Counted from the first letter of the stretch, positions 10,869 to 23,821 are shown. The stretch: 64,000 nt of DNA from Aplectana chamaeleonis (GCA_029168955.1 JAPDOI010001528.1:62001-126000); one strand, 5' to 3'. Notes: a model not told the origin generated them from the letters alone. Made by a program: numbers and translations.

Positions 10869-12265
10869 GACGGGTACGGGCTCAAGAGTGCGTGGGACGC
10901 CGAAGAAAGTGTGCGGGACCCAAGGTAGAGTGCGCCGGACGCCGTAGAAAGTGTGTGGGACCCAAGGTAGAGTGCGCCGGACGACGTAGAAAGTGTGCGG
11001 GACCCAAGGTAGAGTGCGCCGAACGCCGTAGAAAGTGTGCGGGACCCAAGTGGGAGTGCGCAGGACGCCGAAGAAAGTGTGCGGGGCTCAAGTGAAAGTG
11101 CGTAGGACGCCGTAGAAAGTGTACGGGACCCAAGTAGGAGTGCGCAAGACGCCGAGGAAAGTGTGCGGGACCCAAGTGGGAGTGCGCAGGACGCCGTAGG
11201 GAGTATGCGGGATCCAAGTGGAAGTGCGCCAAACGCTGTAGAAAGTGTGCGGGACCCAAGGTAGAGTGAGCCGGACGCCGTAGAAAAGAGTGCGGGACCC
11301 AAGGTAGAGTTCGCCCGACACCGTAGAAAATGTGCGGGACCCAAAAGGAAGTGAACAAGACGCCGTAGAAAGTGTGCGGGACCAAGGTAGAGGGCGCCGG
11401 ACGCCGAAGAAAGTGTGCGGGAACCAAGTGGGTGTGTTCAGGACGCCATAGAAAATGTGCGGGACCCAAGTAGGAGTGCGCAGAACGCCGTAGAAACTAG
11501 GCGGGACCCAAGATAGAGGGCGCCGGACGCCGTAGAAAAGTGTGCGGGACCAGAGTGGGAGTGCGGGGGACGCCATAGAAAGTGTGCGGGACTCAAGAGG
11601 GAATGCGCGGGACGCCGTAGGAAGTGTTTGGGACCCAAATGCGAGTGCGCCGGACGTAGTAGGAAGCGTGCGGGATCCAAGTGGAAGTGCGCCGGACGCC
11701 GAAGAAAGTGTGTGGGACCCAAGTGGGAGTGCGCGGGACGCCATAGAAAGTGTGCGGGACTCAAGTGGGAATGCGCGGGACGCCGTAGGTGTGTGGGACC
11801 CAAATGCGAGTGCGTCGGACGTCGAAGAAAGTGTGCGGGACCCAAGTGGAAGTGCGCCGGACGCCGTAGAAAGTATGCGGGACCCAAGTGGGAGCGCGCA
11901 GGACTCATAAAAAGTGTGCGAGATCCAAGTGGGAGTGCGCAGGACGCCATAAAAAGTGTGCGGGACCCAAGGTAGAGTGCGGCCGACGACGTAGAATGTG
12001 TGCGGGACCCAATTGGGAGTGTGCAGGACGCCGTAGAAAGTTTGCGGGACTCAGGTGGGAATGCGCAGGACGCCGCAGGAAGTGTGTGGGACCCAAATGC
12101 GAGTGCGCCGGACGTCGTAGGAAGTGTGCGGGACCGAAGTGGAAGTGAGCCGGACGCCGTGTAAAGTGTGTGGGCCCCAAGTGGGAGTGCGCCAGACGCC
12201 ATAGGGAGTATGCGGGATCCAAGTGGGAGTGCGCCAGACACCGTAGAAAGTGTGCGGGACCGAAG
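10869..12265. repeat. 42-bp satellite array, older copy
   Basis: About 33 tandem copies of a 42-bp unit with GTGTGCGGGACCCAAG and GCGC-GGACGCCGTAGAAA on the plus strand. Units are diverged and have indels, so long open frames are interrupted. It starts about 130 bp upstream of the V-ATPase first exon. The unit is the reverse complement of the array at 60459-64000. Confidence 0.95.
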
Positions 12266-15150
12266 TGGGTGAGCGCAGAACTTCACAATCGTTTTGTGCA
12301 TCTATAAGAGAGTGTATACCACCCCTTTCTTCACGTCCCCTCCCCCTTAACCACTCATTTCAACTGCTTAGCTGTTTATATGCACCAACCTTTCTAAATC
12401 GGGTTTATATACGATGGAAATGTGAGGTAATCAAAATATGCATCCAGAAAACACAAACATCATTATACTTCATTTGGCAATAAAAGTAGCAGGGTGTCGG
12501 TTGGTCATGGAGGGCTTTACTAAATCTGAGACAGCGGTTGTCTTTATCATGACAGAAATGGATATAAATGAGCTATCATTTTAGGACCTCTTGAAACTAG
12601 AGAAGGGTCGGTGTTGAACTGCATAAGAAAGTAGGTTAGCAAGGTTTGCAAGGTTTGAAATGCTTAGTAACTTCTGATGGCTCGAGCGTTGTCGCCGAAA
12701 CCAGCTCATGGGCCGGCGCAACCGGACTCCAGCGACAGAGGCCGGCGATAGCCGGCAAGCGTGAGAACTTCTGAACGCCAACTCACATAGAATCAGCGGA
12801 TGTCGATTATACTCAAGATGCCGGCGTAGCCGGACCCCAGCGGCAGAGGCCGGCGTTAGCCGGCCGACGCCGCTGGTATATAATAATTGACGGAATCCAT
12901 TTTAGTGTGATTATCTAGACACTGTCCGAACAGGGGACGGCAGGAGGTGTGGGCAAGGCCAATTTCACTCCGACCCCCCCCCTTCCGGAGCACTTTTTGG
13001 CGATTTTCTTAGACCCTCTGGGAGCGCCAATTGGTGGGCTATTTGTTGTGAAATTTAAAGAAGAGGAGCAACATTTCAAAAAGTGTAAAATTTGAAGAAA
13101 AGGTACCATTTAAAAAAGCATTCTGAATGGTCTGCTGGAACTCGCGGCGGAGCTCAGACCCTCCCACTCCTTCATCCCTCCGCGGCTTAGTCCCCCTATG
13201 TGGACACCCACACCCGGCGCCGCACCCTGTCTCCGAATCAAATATGTCCCAATCGCGTTCTGAGACCTTCCAAATGAATGAAAATGTATAGAGAAACTGA
13301 GAAATCCGCTTTCATCCACCGGACCCATGCGTTTCGCTTCAAATTGACAAGGACAAGTTGCTCCTACAGCAAAGTTGGTGTGGACGGTGCTGCGAAAACC
13401 TAACCCAACTTTTTTGGGGCGTAACAGCGTAGTTATCTTCATAGCCTATGGTGGGCTTCCAGAATCAGTCACAGCGCCGGGATCGGTCGTGAAAAGTGAG
13501 ACTAACCTCCCGAAGTACGGCCCTCTCCCCTAATCATTTTCTGGCGAAATCTCTGCGATCAGTAAAATTTTGAAGAATAGTTCCCGATAGTAAATTTTTT
13601 TGGATAAACGAAAGCTTTAAGACCTCCTGAGGAGAATAGAGGAGAGAGAGAACGACGAAAAACTGCCAGGAAGAGGGGTAAAATCGAGTGTATCAGCCGA
13701 CCCAGAATTTAGACAACATAGAAAACGCCCCTTGAATTTTTATTGTAAAGTTACCGCTTGATACTTACAAAAATGAAGGGAAAGAGGTGAAAATGAACTA
13801 GGAAAACAGGATTTTTGAAATAAAAAAGCTTAACTAGACTAAATTTTAATCTCAGCCAAAAATCGCTGAGTGCAACATGCACTAACGCTGGAAAAAGCGA
13901 GGTGAGGAAGTGAGAGAAATCTGAAAAAGATTTATGCTATCCTAGAAGCAGAACAAATCTAACCTCAGCACTTTAGAGAACAGCTAGAATACACTCTATA
14001 CGACCAAGATAGGCCATCAGAGGCGGGCCACTCTGGACACTCTGGTAGAGGTCACGTTGAAAAAAGCAGAAGATCGCTGCCTGATATTGGAAGAAGACGG
14101 AAGACGGTTGACGCCAAGCGCTACATGTTGACTTTCTCATTCATCGCGCCCTCAAAGACACAAAAAAAACGATGCCTCTGGAAAGGTCAAGCGACAAGTT
14201 CAGCCAGGGAGAAATAGTACTACGACTTACAGAAACCCAAGGTTTCTGATAATGAAACTCATACTGAAACTAAATTCGAAACTCCTATATAGTTCTCCAT
14301 TTCAAACCAAGAAACAGAAACGTCATGGGGGCTTACGCATGCATACTCTTAATTCGATTACGTCCACAGACTAAGGACAAGTTCTGAGAATATATTCGTA
14401 ACGTTCCCAAAGAAAATTTTACAGCAATCAACGCGGCGGTCGAGAATATCATGGTTTGCATAATCGCCGAACATCAGTTCCCTCAACTTGAACCTATACT
14501 ACAGTAAATATGAGTTCACAAACACCGTTTTGCACGCGGAATGTGACGAAATTCGGAGCTGACCGACCCTCTGTACACTGCCGAGACCATGTCAAACTAC
14601 ACAATTTCAGTTTCCCGCGGATCTAGGAGTACAGATAATGCATATGAGTAGACTGTACCTGCTCCTCTGGATGCACGGGTGTTCTGGCTGGAAACAACTC
14701 AGAGAGGTTAATCAGATCGGATCGATCTCGCCCACGCGGAACTTCGCACCGCGACAGTGAACTATGTGACCTCGACGATGCCTCTGAAATAAACATTCAG
14801 GAAACGAAAGAGGAAAATGTTATTTGATAGAAGGTAGAGTTCAGGACAAAATTCACTACCGAGCACGGCTGAGCAGGTAGTTGCGCCAATGTTTGGGGGA
14901 GCTACGACCCTCCTTCCTGATACCCAAAATTTTCGAAAATTTTTACGACCTCCCAAGATGAAAAATAGTTCAGCTCTTCTAGGTAAAATGCTTTCTTATT
15001 TTAGCTCACCATCTGATTCGGAAAAAAATTCTCTTTTCTCGGATAAATTTAAGACCCCCCGTCGCGTCGGGCCGCGACCCTGCTATCGAGTTCCAAACAA
15101 AATACGGAAGGTCTAGCACTCTACAAAGCCCCTATACCGGATCGTAATTA
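12266..15150. other. Mostly featureless non-coding stretch
   Basis: I see no convincing exon. There are two copies of a GC-rich block (GAGGCCGGCG-TAGCCGGC) at about 12708-12770 and 12820-12870. Scattered C-runs or G-runs next to GTAAAATTTT-like words near 12970, 14895 and 15050 look like decayed hAT-type MITEs. Confidence 0.5.
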
Positions 15151-15328
15151 GCTGTCCATATCAGTGGCAAATTCCAGTCCGCAATCGCGAACAACCGCTG
15201 CTGCATCACGCAGTACAAGCAAAATCATGTGCAGGGACCACTCAAGTCCCGGAGAGATTATCTTCGAGCTGCTTGAGGCCACAGCGGTTGTCCACAGTTG
15301 TGGACTTTTGTTTCGAGCTGATAATGAG
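15151..15328. mobile_element. Diverged CTG-CTTAT-family fold-back MITE
   Basis: It shares AAATTCCAGTCCGCAATCGCG and ACAACCGCTG with 4277-4473 and 25058-25337, with the complementary arm near 15285-15328. Confidence 0.6.
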
Positions 15329-15523
15329 TATACAAAGGTTCACCGCATACCATAAGTGGTGATAGGGGCTTTCAAACACCGAGGGAGTTCTCTTGCTTTT
15401 TGCGGCTCTAATTCCACTCGGGACCACTTCAATTGCAGTGAGCAGCGTGACGTTTCAAACTGCAAAAACGGGACATTTCCTACCGGTGTGTAGAGAGCTC
15501 CTATCCTCCATGCGTGTGCGGGG

Positions 15524-15793
15524 GCGGCATGCAGGTACGCGGCGGGTTAGGTTGGGGTCAGGCAGGGTTTGAAAAGTCGGCGCCTTGATGATAGCGGCGC
15601 GAGGGCTGAAAAGGGGGTTAGGCTAGCACTGAAAAATCTTTCCCTCGCAAACCCCACCTAGGAGAATGGGGCAGCCGGTACCCCGTTGAGACCCCAACTA
15701 TCGGCACTCGCACTGCAATTATGAAACGCGCCGACGCCCCAAACCCTGCCTGACCCCAACCTAACCCACCGCGTACGTGCATGCCGCCCCGGG
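15524..15793. mobile_element. Fold-back element, 270 bp with about 65-bp arms
   Basis: GGGGCGGCATGCAGGTACGC and GGGTTAGGTTGGGGTCAGG on the left pair with CCTGACCCCAACCTAACCC and GCATGCCGCCCC on the right. No coding content. Confidence 0.8.
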
Positions 15794-17806
15794 TGTTTGC
15801 TGCTTCTAGTTACTTCTAACACTCTCTAGCTGTCTCTCCCCTCGCCCGGCACATGGCACGTGTTTTACGAGGGAAAAAATGAGTGCAATGCTTAGGAAAA
15901 AACGAAAACCACCTTTTTGCTAGGATGGGGCCACACTTGCTTCAGTTGACTTCTGAGAAAGTAAGAAATGAGGCCGTTATCAAGCGATTTTGCCTATCAA
16001 TGCAATCAAATGCGATTACATATTAAAACGGTATCGTAGTTGTTATTTTTGTAAAAAGCCGCATGGCGCGCGTGCCAAGGACTGAGGACTATCGACTCCA
16101 ACGATATCGCGTTACGCTGGCTCAATACAAAACAGACACGGTCACACTTCTTTTAGCTCAGGGTGTGATCATGAAAGCGAGTTTATGCTGGTTCAAGCCG
16201 AGGGCCTAACTGAGAACTCCCGGAGAGTCAAGGTCTTCAACTAGCTTGGTTCCGAGCCGTTTCTAGTCGTTCTTCGGTCGTATTCTGTCGCTTTTTCAAC
16301 ACTGTTTCCTTGACTTCCTCTTTACGTTGCATTGTGTGGAGGAAACTCTACGACAGTGATTATCATGGACGCTGTCTTCAAACTAACCCCTACAGCTGTT
16401 ATTAGAGAAGAAAGTCAAATTATAGTGAATATGGGCTTACTCAAAGATATGAGAACACAAACCTCTAATTTGCTGCGGTATCCGATTCAAAAGATCAAGT
16501 ATACGAAACCATGTAACAGCCAGTCGCCCACAATTATGAAACTGAAAACGAGAAGAAAATACTTTTGTTACTTTTGTTTCAGCATGAGAAATTCAACACT
16601 GAACACGCAATCCAAAGAGAATGAGTTGGAAAAAACGTAAAATACATAAGGGTGTGAAGCACGTAACTTAGATCTATGTCTTCAAACTCAAGGATTTGGA
16701 TTTCAGATTGTGTCAAAATTATTCCTGCTCGAGGTATCGGGTGACGATTTAACCTCGCTTTCGCTCAAAGACAGGAGAAATCGTGTCTGACCTCGCTTAG
16801 AAAAATACTTCGAAGTTAGGAAAAGAAATTGGAACAGTCATAAAACGAGTTCAGCGACACAAAAATCGACACTGCTACTCATAAAGGCTCTGACAAAGAC
16901 AGATTAAAACTGCATCAAACAGAGGAGTTGATTGTGACCGTTATGTGGTTTTTCCCAAATTGAATCAAGGAAGGCTACAATTTTTTCGAAACATGGAGAG
17001 ATTCATTTCATTTTTCGTTTTCAAATCTACACGATTGCCGGGGGAAAGATTGAAGCACAAATAACAAGGCTTCTGCGAAAAATCGCTTTCAATAATTCAC
17101 CGAATTTCAGGAATTTCGCATACCCGTTTACTCGAACGTTTGGGAAAAAGAACATACTGCCAATATCCGGATAGAAATCACGTCCGCACATGCGGAAAAC
17201 CGCTGTTGTGCATACAGTGCGAGCAAAATCGGACTTGGACCACGAGTAACTGTGTTGAGACCAGTGGTGTGCGTAACTACGAATAACGACTACCGACTTC
17301 AATGACTAGCAAACTTTTTTTTGATGATACGCCATAATGAAATTACGAAACGAAATTAAAAATTGGGAAGCAAACCCGAAATTCGGTAGGAAATCAATAG
17401 CCATGACTTTCACATCCCTTACAAGGATTACACCAGGTTTGATGCATATTTCGCTGTTAGTTGTTCGATAGGTAGTAAAGGAATTTATAGCATTCAGCAT
17501 TCACTATTTCCAACGACGACTTCGCAGTCCTGGGATGACAGTATTCTCATTCCAACCAGACGTCGCGCGAAGTTTTGCGTGGCGCTTGCCAGACGCCGCT
17601 TTGGTCGCACCATTTCATGGTTTTTCTAGTATGGAATGCCCTAGATCGAAGCGAGCGCTCACGTCGCGGCAATGACAGAGCAGTCGCTCAGCCTATTAGT
17701 AACGCTCTACAGTCGCCAAGACGCCACCCGCCTACAACAAATGAGGGTGCCCACATGCCGCATTTAAATCAACCACACTCGGTTGAGGGGACCATACACT
17801 ATATAA
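15794..17806. other. Non-coding stretch
   Basis: Nothing supportable except a fragment of the CTG-CTTAT MITE family near 17164-17280 (GTCCGCACATGCGGAAAACC). A short minus-strand frame of charged residues at about 16235-16330 has no clear splice sites. Confidence 0.4.
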
Positions 17807-18203
17807 GGCGCTATTCATACTACTAAACGCCAGCGCGGCACGCGCGGGCGTAACGCCGAAGTATGAATGGCCTAGCGCCTTTCCCGCGCGCAAGCACCTT
17901 GCCAGCTCCGCCATGGCTGCAACGACCCTAACCACTTTTTCATATTTTCATTATTATTTCATCTTTAACTCCACTCAGATCCATTGTAATTAATCTCATT
18001 ACTATCCTCTACTATGATGATAGTGAACGCGTGTCCACTTTGCTTGCTCGGCAAAGTTAAGGCTCCCTTTAATTCGCTCCGCTATAGCGTCGCCGCTGAA
18101 GTATTCATAGTCTCCGCAAGCGCGTCATGCGCGTGGAAAGTGTTCATTCTCCGACGCCCCGCCCGCGCATACTGATGTGGCGTTGAGAAGTATGAATAAC
18201 GCC
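17807..18203. mobile_element. MITE with GGCGYTATTCATACT ends
   Basis: The left end GGCGCTATTCATACTACTAA and the inverted right end GGCGTTATTCATACTTCTCA match in 23 of 26 bases when extended to ACGCCA. The interior is GC-rich. Related ends (TTATACTTC, AGTATGAAT) occur at 34582-34753 and 60228-60360. Confidence 0.65.
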
Positions 18204-18877
18204 TGAGAGATTTTGTGAATTTCGCATTGTAATCGATAACATCGGGAGCTAAGCACCTTCAAGCCAAAAATGCGCATAGACCTAAACACGCGCGCCCCAC
18301 ACACGACACTGAGTAAAAATAACATAGGGCAAGGTTGCTACAGACACACTTGCGGTCACCATTTTGATTGGAATCTTTTTTTTTCGATATTGATTTCATT
18401 GCTTTAAAGGGCAAAAGAAGAACAACAGCAGAAGAACATCATAGCGTGAGCCTAACCCTGGACAGTGCATATGTATCTCAACTGTCAATGTCCAATTAAT
18501 CTTCCCTCCGGGACCAAGACCAGGGTTCGGCAGGGTTGCGACCGGTCGCAATGGGGGTCGTAAAAAATTCGGAAATTTTTCGAAAAAAAAGGAAATTTTG
18601 GGGGGGGGTAAAGTTTTTGGAAAAAATCGGGTTTATCTCCAAGCCACTTGAAGAGGTACCATAGAAAGAATGAGGTAGGAATAGAAAGTAAGTAGTAAGT
18701 AAGCAAACATTAGAGCGCTTTACCCTCTTAGGGTTTACTAATATATTTAGGGGCTATAAATCTCAGGTAAAACACGTGCTGCTCCGAGGAGCACGTAGCC
18801 TGTTCAATAGGACTACAAGGCGCAGCGAGGCGGAACTTTTGCCGCACCCCCATTTCCCACGCAGCAGCACATCGTTC

Positions 18878-19343
18878 TTAAAGGCACAGGACACCCAAAA
18901 AATTAATTTTCCGATTTCATGCTTAGCTTGGAGAGAGTCATACGCTGATCACATTGGTATCTCTAAAATCGTCAAAGACTCCCTTTGAACAGAGTTATGG
19001 CTCTTCAAAGATGCCTGTATTTTAAGAGTGATAAATTGGTGGACGAGTTGTTTCAGGCCTGTATTTCTCTTCATTAGCAATCGTTGCGTGAGACAAAACC
19101 AGGATAAGGAAACAGTCCGGCAATGGACTGAAGAACGGCGATTTGTTAAGAATTCACACATCCATCCAGCCGATATCGAGGTCGAAAATCCGGAAGGGGG
19201 TCGGGGCCTGTGGTGGTCGCTTATATCTCGCTTATTTGGAGGAATTGAGGTCTCGCATTCGGCACGTGTTATACAGGAGGGGTATTCTACACAATTACAT
19301 GAAAATCTCGAAATTCATATCTGAGGGTGTACTGTGCCTTTAA
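18878..19343. mobile_element. TTAA-flanked MITE, 466 bp, TTAAAGGCACAG family
   Basis: TTAA at both ends (18878-18881, 19340-19343) with inverted ends AAAGGCACAGGACACCC and GGGTGTACTGTGCCTTT. Cassette A2 reads ATCGTTCTATAATGGAAG where A1 has ATCGTTC, then the MITE, then ATGGAAG: a near-empty site. Confidence 0.9.
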
Positions 19344-19570
19344 ATGGAAGCACGTGGCACTGGGGGCGGGACCCCACCCCTTCGATAAGCGCAGGTCTCC
19401 CCCAACAAAAGGATATGGTCAATGTCACGGCCTGCAGCAAGGGGTCACCCCACCGCAGTCCGCGACAAGAACATCATCCTCGCCGCGGTCGACAGCGGGG
19501 GAAACCCCTCAGCAGTCAGAAATCGTCCAGAAAGTGACTCGTAGTCACCTTCCAGGAGCGGCCTTGAAAG

Positions 19571-19607
19571 CCGACTGCGCTCCCTTCGGGATCGGGCCCC
19601 TTTTATA
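19571..19607 (-). promoter_or_regulatory. Cassette A1 core promoter: TATAAAAG to CAGTCGG
   Basis: TATAAAAG (19600-19607) lies 31 bp before the A of CAGTCGG (19571-19577), the spacing of a Pol II TATA box and initiator. A CGGC/GCCG hairpin, AAGGTGAC and GTGACTACGAGTCAC follow. Confidence 0.6.
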
Positions 19608-20605
19608 CGTGCTGTGTGGCTGATATGCGCTTGGCCAATTGAAGAGTGATCGATCAACGTGCTCAACCATGGGTATCGTGGCTCGTTCGTCGTCCAAACC
19701 ACATAGTAGTCGGATCAAAAACGTTTCGTGGCCGAGTGGACCGGCTATCATTGGCGGCACGTGCTTCTCACTTAGACGACGATTAGGCCACGTGGCGCAC
19801 GGAAAGTACGTGGCCGAATCGTCGTCCAACCGCTTTGTAGTCGAATCGGAAGCCCATCGTGGCCGAATAGGACCCCCCCCCCGCAAATGAAGGTAGATTT
19901 AAGCTGACTTCAAGATTACATGTTGGACCGAATTTAAGTAGATTCAAGATATTTTATCTAGAATTCGGGAACTTTCAACTTTTAGTGTTTTCCCGTTGCG
20001 ACCCTTTTTTCAACACAGAGAAGTGCGAGATGAGAGTATATATGCCGGTTTAACTCTGCCTACAAGCCATGAAGCGTTGTCAGACGTGCAGTTAGAGTGA
20101 ACAATGTTTCCAATAAGTAAGTCGTAAAATGCAATTTTTTAAGCCGACGATAAGTCACGATTTTGGTCGTGAAAATTTTCCATCCCAGGGGGCCGTAAAA
20201 TTTTGTTCAGCGGTCGCAACGGCCTGCTCAACCCTGCTCAGACCCCTTACGGCAACTCTTCCGCAGCTCAGACACCTTCTGCAGGGCCCCACCAACGCGC
20301 TGAACTCTGAAAACCTGGGAAATATAATCCTACACAGCTCCAAAACGAACACCTAAAACAGGAAACGTTGAACTCCATCACTTGACCTAAACCAGTAACT
20401 GGCTCTCAGCCACGTCATTGGCCTGTCCTTCGGATAAAATGTTTCGCACTCGCACCCGAGAATAACAATTCATCAAAAGTTGAGCAAACTCCATCGCAAT
20501 GACGCTACGTTACAACCCAATGGATAGTCATTAAGGTGTCATAATTTAAATTAAAGATGAAGGCGCATGAACATGACTATCTGGCCGTACCATAAGGACA
20601 GAGGA

Positions 20606-21167
20606 TTAAAGGCATCGTACGCGCAAAAAACCGTATCTCATTTTTTCATGTTTTTGAGCAGGCAATTCTCTGACATACAGAATAAGAGTGGAAAGGCTCC
20701 ACAAAACTATCGACTTTTGCGAAAAAACTCATTTTGAAATGTCTCGAATTATTCACTTCCCACCCTTCCGTCGATTTCGGTGTGTCTGGTGCAATACGTC
20801 TGAAGTTTTTTTCGCAAACGTCGGATGTGTTTTTTGCTTCAAACTTATTAGGTGGGTGAATTCCTGTTGCCTCTTGTTCACTGGAACTTATTTTGAAAAA
20901 TAAAGTATCCATTGGCCAAGTTTGGATGTGAGAATTTCCCGAATTAAAAATTTCAAATGCTGAATCATCCGCGCATGTGGTGGCGCTTCTGTTCCTTGTG
21001 CTAGATGGTTGGTGAAAATTGGTGGCGAATCTTCATTTTGAACCACTCCAACTTCAGAGCCTCATGTTTTTGACGCGCAAAACTTCACCAACGTGTTCCG
21101 CCGGGCTCAATCATGAAATTGAGCCTGAAAAATGGATATTGGTTTTCAGCGCGAACGATGCCTTTAA
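20606..21167. mobile_element. TTAA-flanked MITE, 562 bp, TTAAAGGCATCGT family
   Basis: TTAA at 20606-20609 and 21164-21167. The ends AAAGGCATCGTACGCGC and GCGCGAACGATGCCTTT are inverted repeats. Short open frames inside are not conserved proteins. Confidence 0.8.
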
Positions 21168-21596
21168 CCATATTTCATCTGGGCAGGATATCCGCAAGGG
21201 ACTCGACCTGATGGAAGGTATACACAGGAAAAATAGTGATATAGTAATGATATAGATATACAAATTCGCATAAAGTTGAAAATGTTGACAAGCACTACAT
21301 AAAGGGCATTGAAATTTTCCTATCAAATCATTTCATCAGGTGCCAAGTGTCTCAAGACAGAGTACTTGCATTGGGAGCTGGGTGTTGCATCGATACCCAC
21401 CGCCAACTATACGATCAATTGCGGTGGGTGATCCGAACAAAAAGATAAATATCTAGATATGCATCATAGCAATCACAAGTCCACCAGCAGACGCATTCAT
21501 TAGTAGAGAGGATGCCAAATAAGAGAAATATGCAGGAAAACCTTTAAACAAGTTCACCTAAACAATGGAAAATGGATTACTTCGAACACCACCCAC

Positions 21597-21776
21597 TTAA
21601 GGAAAGTTCTGTTGATGCAGAAGTGCAGCTATAGAAGTTCCCGACGGAAATAGACCCCAATCAGTCGCACATGTTTCTACCCAAATCACTGGTATACGCC
21701 CAGAGAACGGAATGTACAAGGACACCGCGTTGGGGGGACGTAGCCAATCGACATACACTTCACTCTTCACCGGCAT
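21597..21776 (-). CDS. Unidentified 59-codon open frame
   Basis: It starts MPVKSEVYVDWLRPPNAV and ends LLHQQNFP. The hydrophobic and tryptophan pattern looks protein-like (PFSGRIPVIWVETCATDWG), but I do not recognise the family and see no splice signals that tie it to a gene. It could be a transposon remnant or chance. Confidence 0.2.
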   Translation of the reverse strand: MPVKSEVYVDWLRPPNAVSLYIPFSGRIPVIWVETCATDWGLFPSGTSIAALLHQQNFP

Positions 21777-21799
21777 GGATCGCCATAATTTCTTATGAG

Positions 21800-22782
21800 C
21801 GCGGAATCATCCGTCAAATGAAAACATTTGATCGACTGCGGCGATTATAATCGTAATCCCAGGTTTTTTCAGAATCATAATATTGATGCAAGCGATATTG
21901 ATTCAAGAGAAAATGAGATTTTGTCTTGAGACTGTATTTGTCTCGTCTAGCTTTCTTCTTTTTTCCAGGGCAAAACCTCGTTTTTTTTACGCATCGCAAA
22001 CTGAAACTTAAAATTTCGCATCCCAGAAAAATTTCCCTTATGAATATCTACTGGTCATTTATAGCCCTGCGAGGCCGCTGGGCCAGACTTTATGGGAATA
22101 CAACTCCTCTTGATGAGAAAAAATCTTAAAAATTCCACAAACTGCCTCGTAACTTTCCTTTGAGATCCGGGATTTTCATTTTATTCCCAAATTTTGTGAC
22201 CTCCATGTACAATATACATTGGATCCGGCTCATTTCGGAAAACTGCAAAGACTGATTTTTTTCCTCACCTTAAACCTAATGCATGAAGAAGACTGTTTTC
22301 CAATCGAAGCTCATTATAAAATTCATGCGAGGACAAATTTGCCATCGACTTCATATTAGTGTTCGTAAAATGGAAGTTATTTGAAATGAATCGGATATCC
22401 GAAGAAAAATCGGATATTTTAGACTTTCTTTTCATAGAGTCTCCTAGATACTTGAAAGTTGAGATCTTTCCGCCTTGTTAGTCCAGATACATCTAAAAGT
22501 GAACCATTCAGTTCAGGGTAAAACAGAAAAGAGCGATTTTTGCCATTATCCTCAATGAGTCGGATTCAATGTATTATGTTCAACTCGTTGTATTTCGAGC
22601 GATCCTAGCTTCACCTTGCAGTGACTAGTGTTTGTAAATTGGCTCTGATTTTGAAGGTGTAGGCTAAAAATGGTGGATAACCGTGTACTCTGTTCCCAAC
22701 GAGTCTGCCGATGGAGCCCCCAAAGAGGCAGTCACCGTCTACGCGTCTCTGCCGCGCATACTATACTTCTCCCAAATGAAAT
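21800..22782. other. Non-coding stretch
   Basis: I see nothing supportable except a short GGATATCCG cluster at 22384-22430. Confidence 0.4.
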
Positions 22783-23165
22783 TTATGCGGAATATCCGAC
22801 TTTGCGACTCTATTCGGATTTTGGACTCCTCGAATATCCGACTTATCGACTATAGTAGGATATCGTACTTTTTCGAATATCCGACTTTTCGACAAGAGGC
22901 GGATATCTCACTTCTTGGAATATCCCCTCTTTTAGATTACAGTGAATATTACGCATTTTCGATTATCCGGATTAGCGACTCTAGTCGGATTTTGGACTTT
23001 TCGAATATCCAACTTCTCGAACATAGTCGGATATCGCACTTTTTCCATTATCCGACTTTTCTACTATAGTCGCGCTTGCACTTTTTTGAATATCCGACTT
23101 TTCGAGTAGTTGGATATCACACTTTTTCCAATATTCGACTTTTCGAATAGAAATTCGACTTTTTA
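22783..23165. repeat. Degenerate 43-bp tandem repeat, about 9 copies
   Basis: Units of TCGAATATCCGACTTTTCGA, then TA-TAGTCGGATATCGCAC and a T-run, repeat with a period near 43 bp. Part of each unit is self-complementary (GAATATCCGAC and GTCGGATAT), so the array can form multiple hairpins. Confidence 0.8.
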
Positions 23166-23821
23166 ATGCGCGTGAAACAGACGGACACTCATCCACTCCA
23201 AAACAAGTATAGCGTAAAACCGTCAAACACTGATCGCAAGAGAGCAGATTCGCAGAGAGAAAGTTGCGTCCTTTTCATGCTCTCCATCAACGGACACGAT
23301 CGGAAGAGTAAAGCTAAATGTGGCTTATTCAACTAGATCAAACGTATCAAACGTGCCGTAATCTCACCAGAATTTCCAAATTAGAATGCAGCCCGGAGCC
23401 TGCCTTTCAAATTCATCTTCAACCGTCGAAAAAGTTCGCTTTTTCGTCACTGGAACTACTTTTCTTGAAAATCGCGATTCATGTTTTTTTTTTCTAGAAA
23501 ACAAAAAAATTAGCTAAAAAAATGTGCAGAAAACAGAAAATCCTGCACACACCTGGTTGAGAACCAGTTTTGCATACAATGATGTATATTATCTCAGACA
23601 GCCGGGGGTCCGATTCGGCCACGATAGGTTTTCGATTCGACTACAAAGCGGTGTGGGCGACAATACGGACACGTACTTTCCGAGCGCAACATAGCCTAAT
23701 CGTCGTCGAAGTGAAAAGTACGTGCCGGAACACATACTCAGAGAGTCGGGGGGGGGGGTCAGATTCGGTCACGATAGGCTTTCTAGTCGGGTACCTTGTC
23801 GAGTTCGAAGAACTTTCGCAA

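Larger units (their letters stand above)
18772..19880 (-). mobile_element. Cassette A1 (promoter-bearing repeat, interrupted)
   Basis: The unit starts at ACACGTGCTGCTCCGAGGAG and ends in two 50-bp repeats of CGTCGTCCAA, GTAGTCGAATCG and TCGTGGCCGAAT (19695-19745, 19823-19873). Its internal promoter points left. A TTAA MITE (18878-19343) is inserted in it. The paralog A2 at about 23822-24488 lacks that insertion, and A3 is the inverted third copy. Origin unknown: a solo LTR, a retroelement 5' end or a mobile small-RNA gene are all possible. Confidence 0.7.
18521..20236. mobile_element. hAT-like MITE interrupted by cassette A1
   Basis: The left end CAGGGTTCGGCAGGGTTGCG is followed by CGGTCGCAATGGGGGTCGTA. 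The inverted right end is CGCAACGGCCTGCTCAACCC plus TG. The CAGGGTTG end and GGGGTCGTAAAATTTT interior match 28128-28341 and 30597-30872. Cassette A1 lies inside. No clear target duplication was found. Confidence 0.6.

Noticed and set aside
11438..12301. 287-codon minus-strand frame
   Set aside because: Same satellite effect in the older array; competing open frames occur on both strands.
15540..15620. GGTTAGG/TTAGGC words as interstitial telomere
   Set aside because: Only isolated words, inside the arms of a fold-back element; no tandem TTAGGC array.
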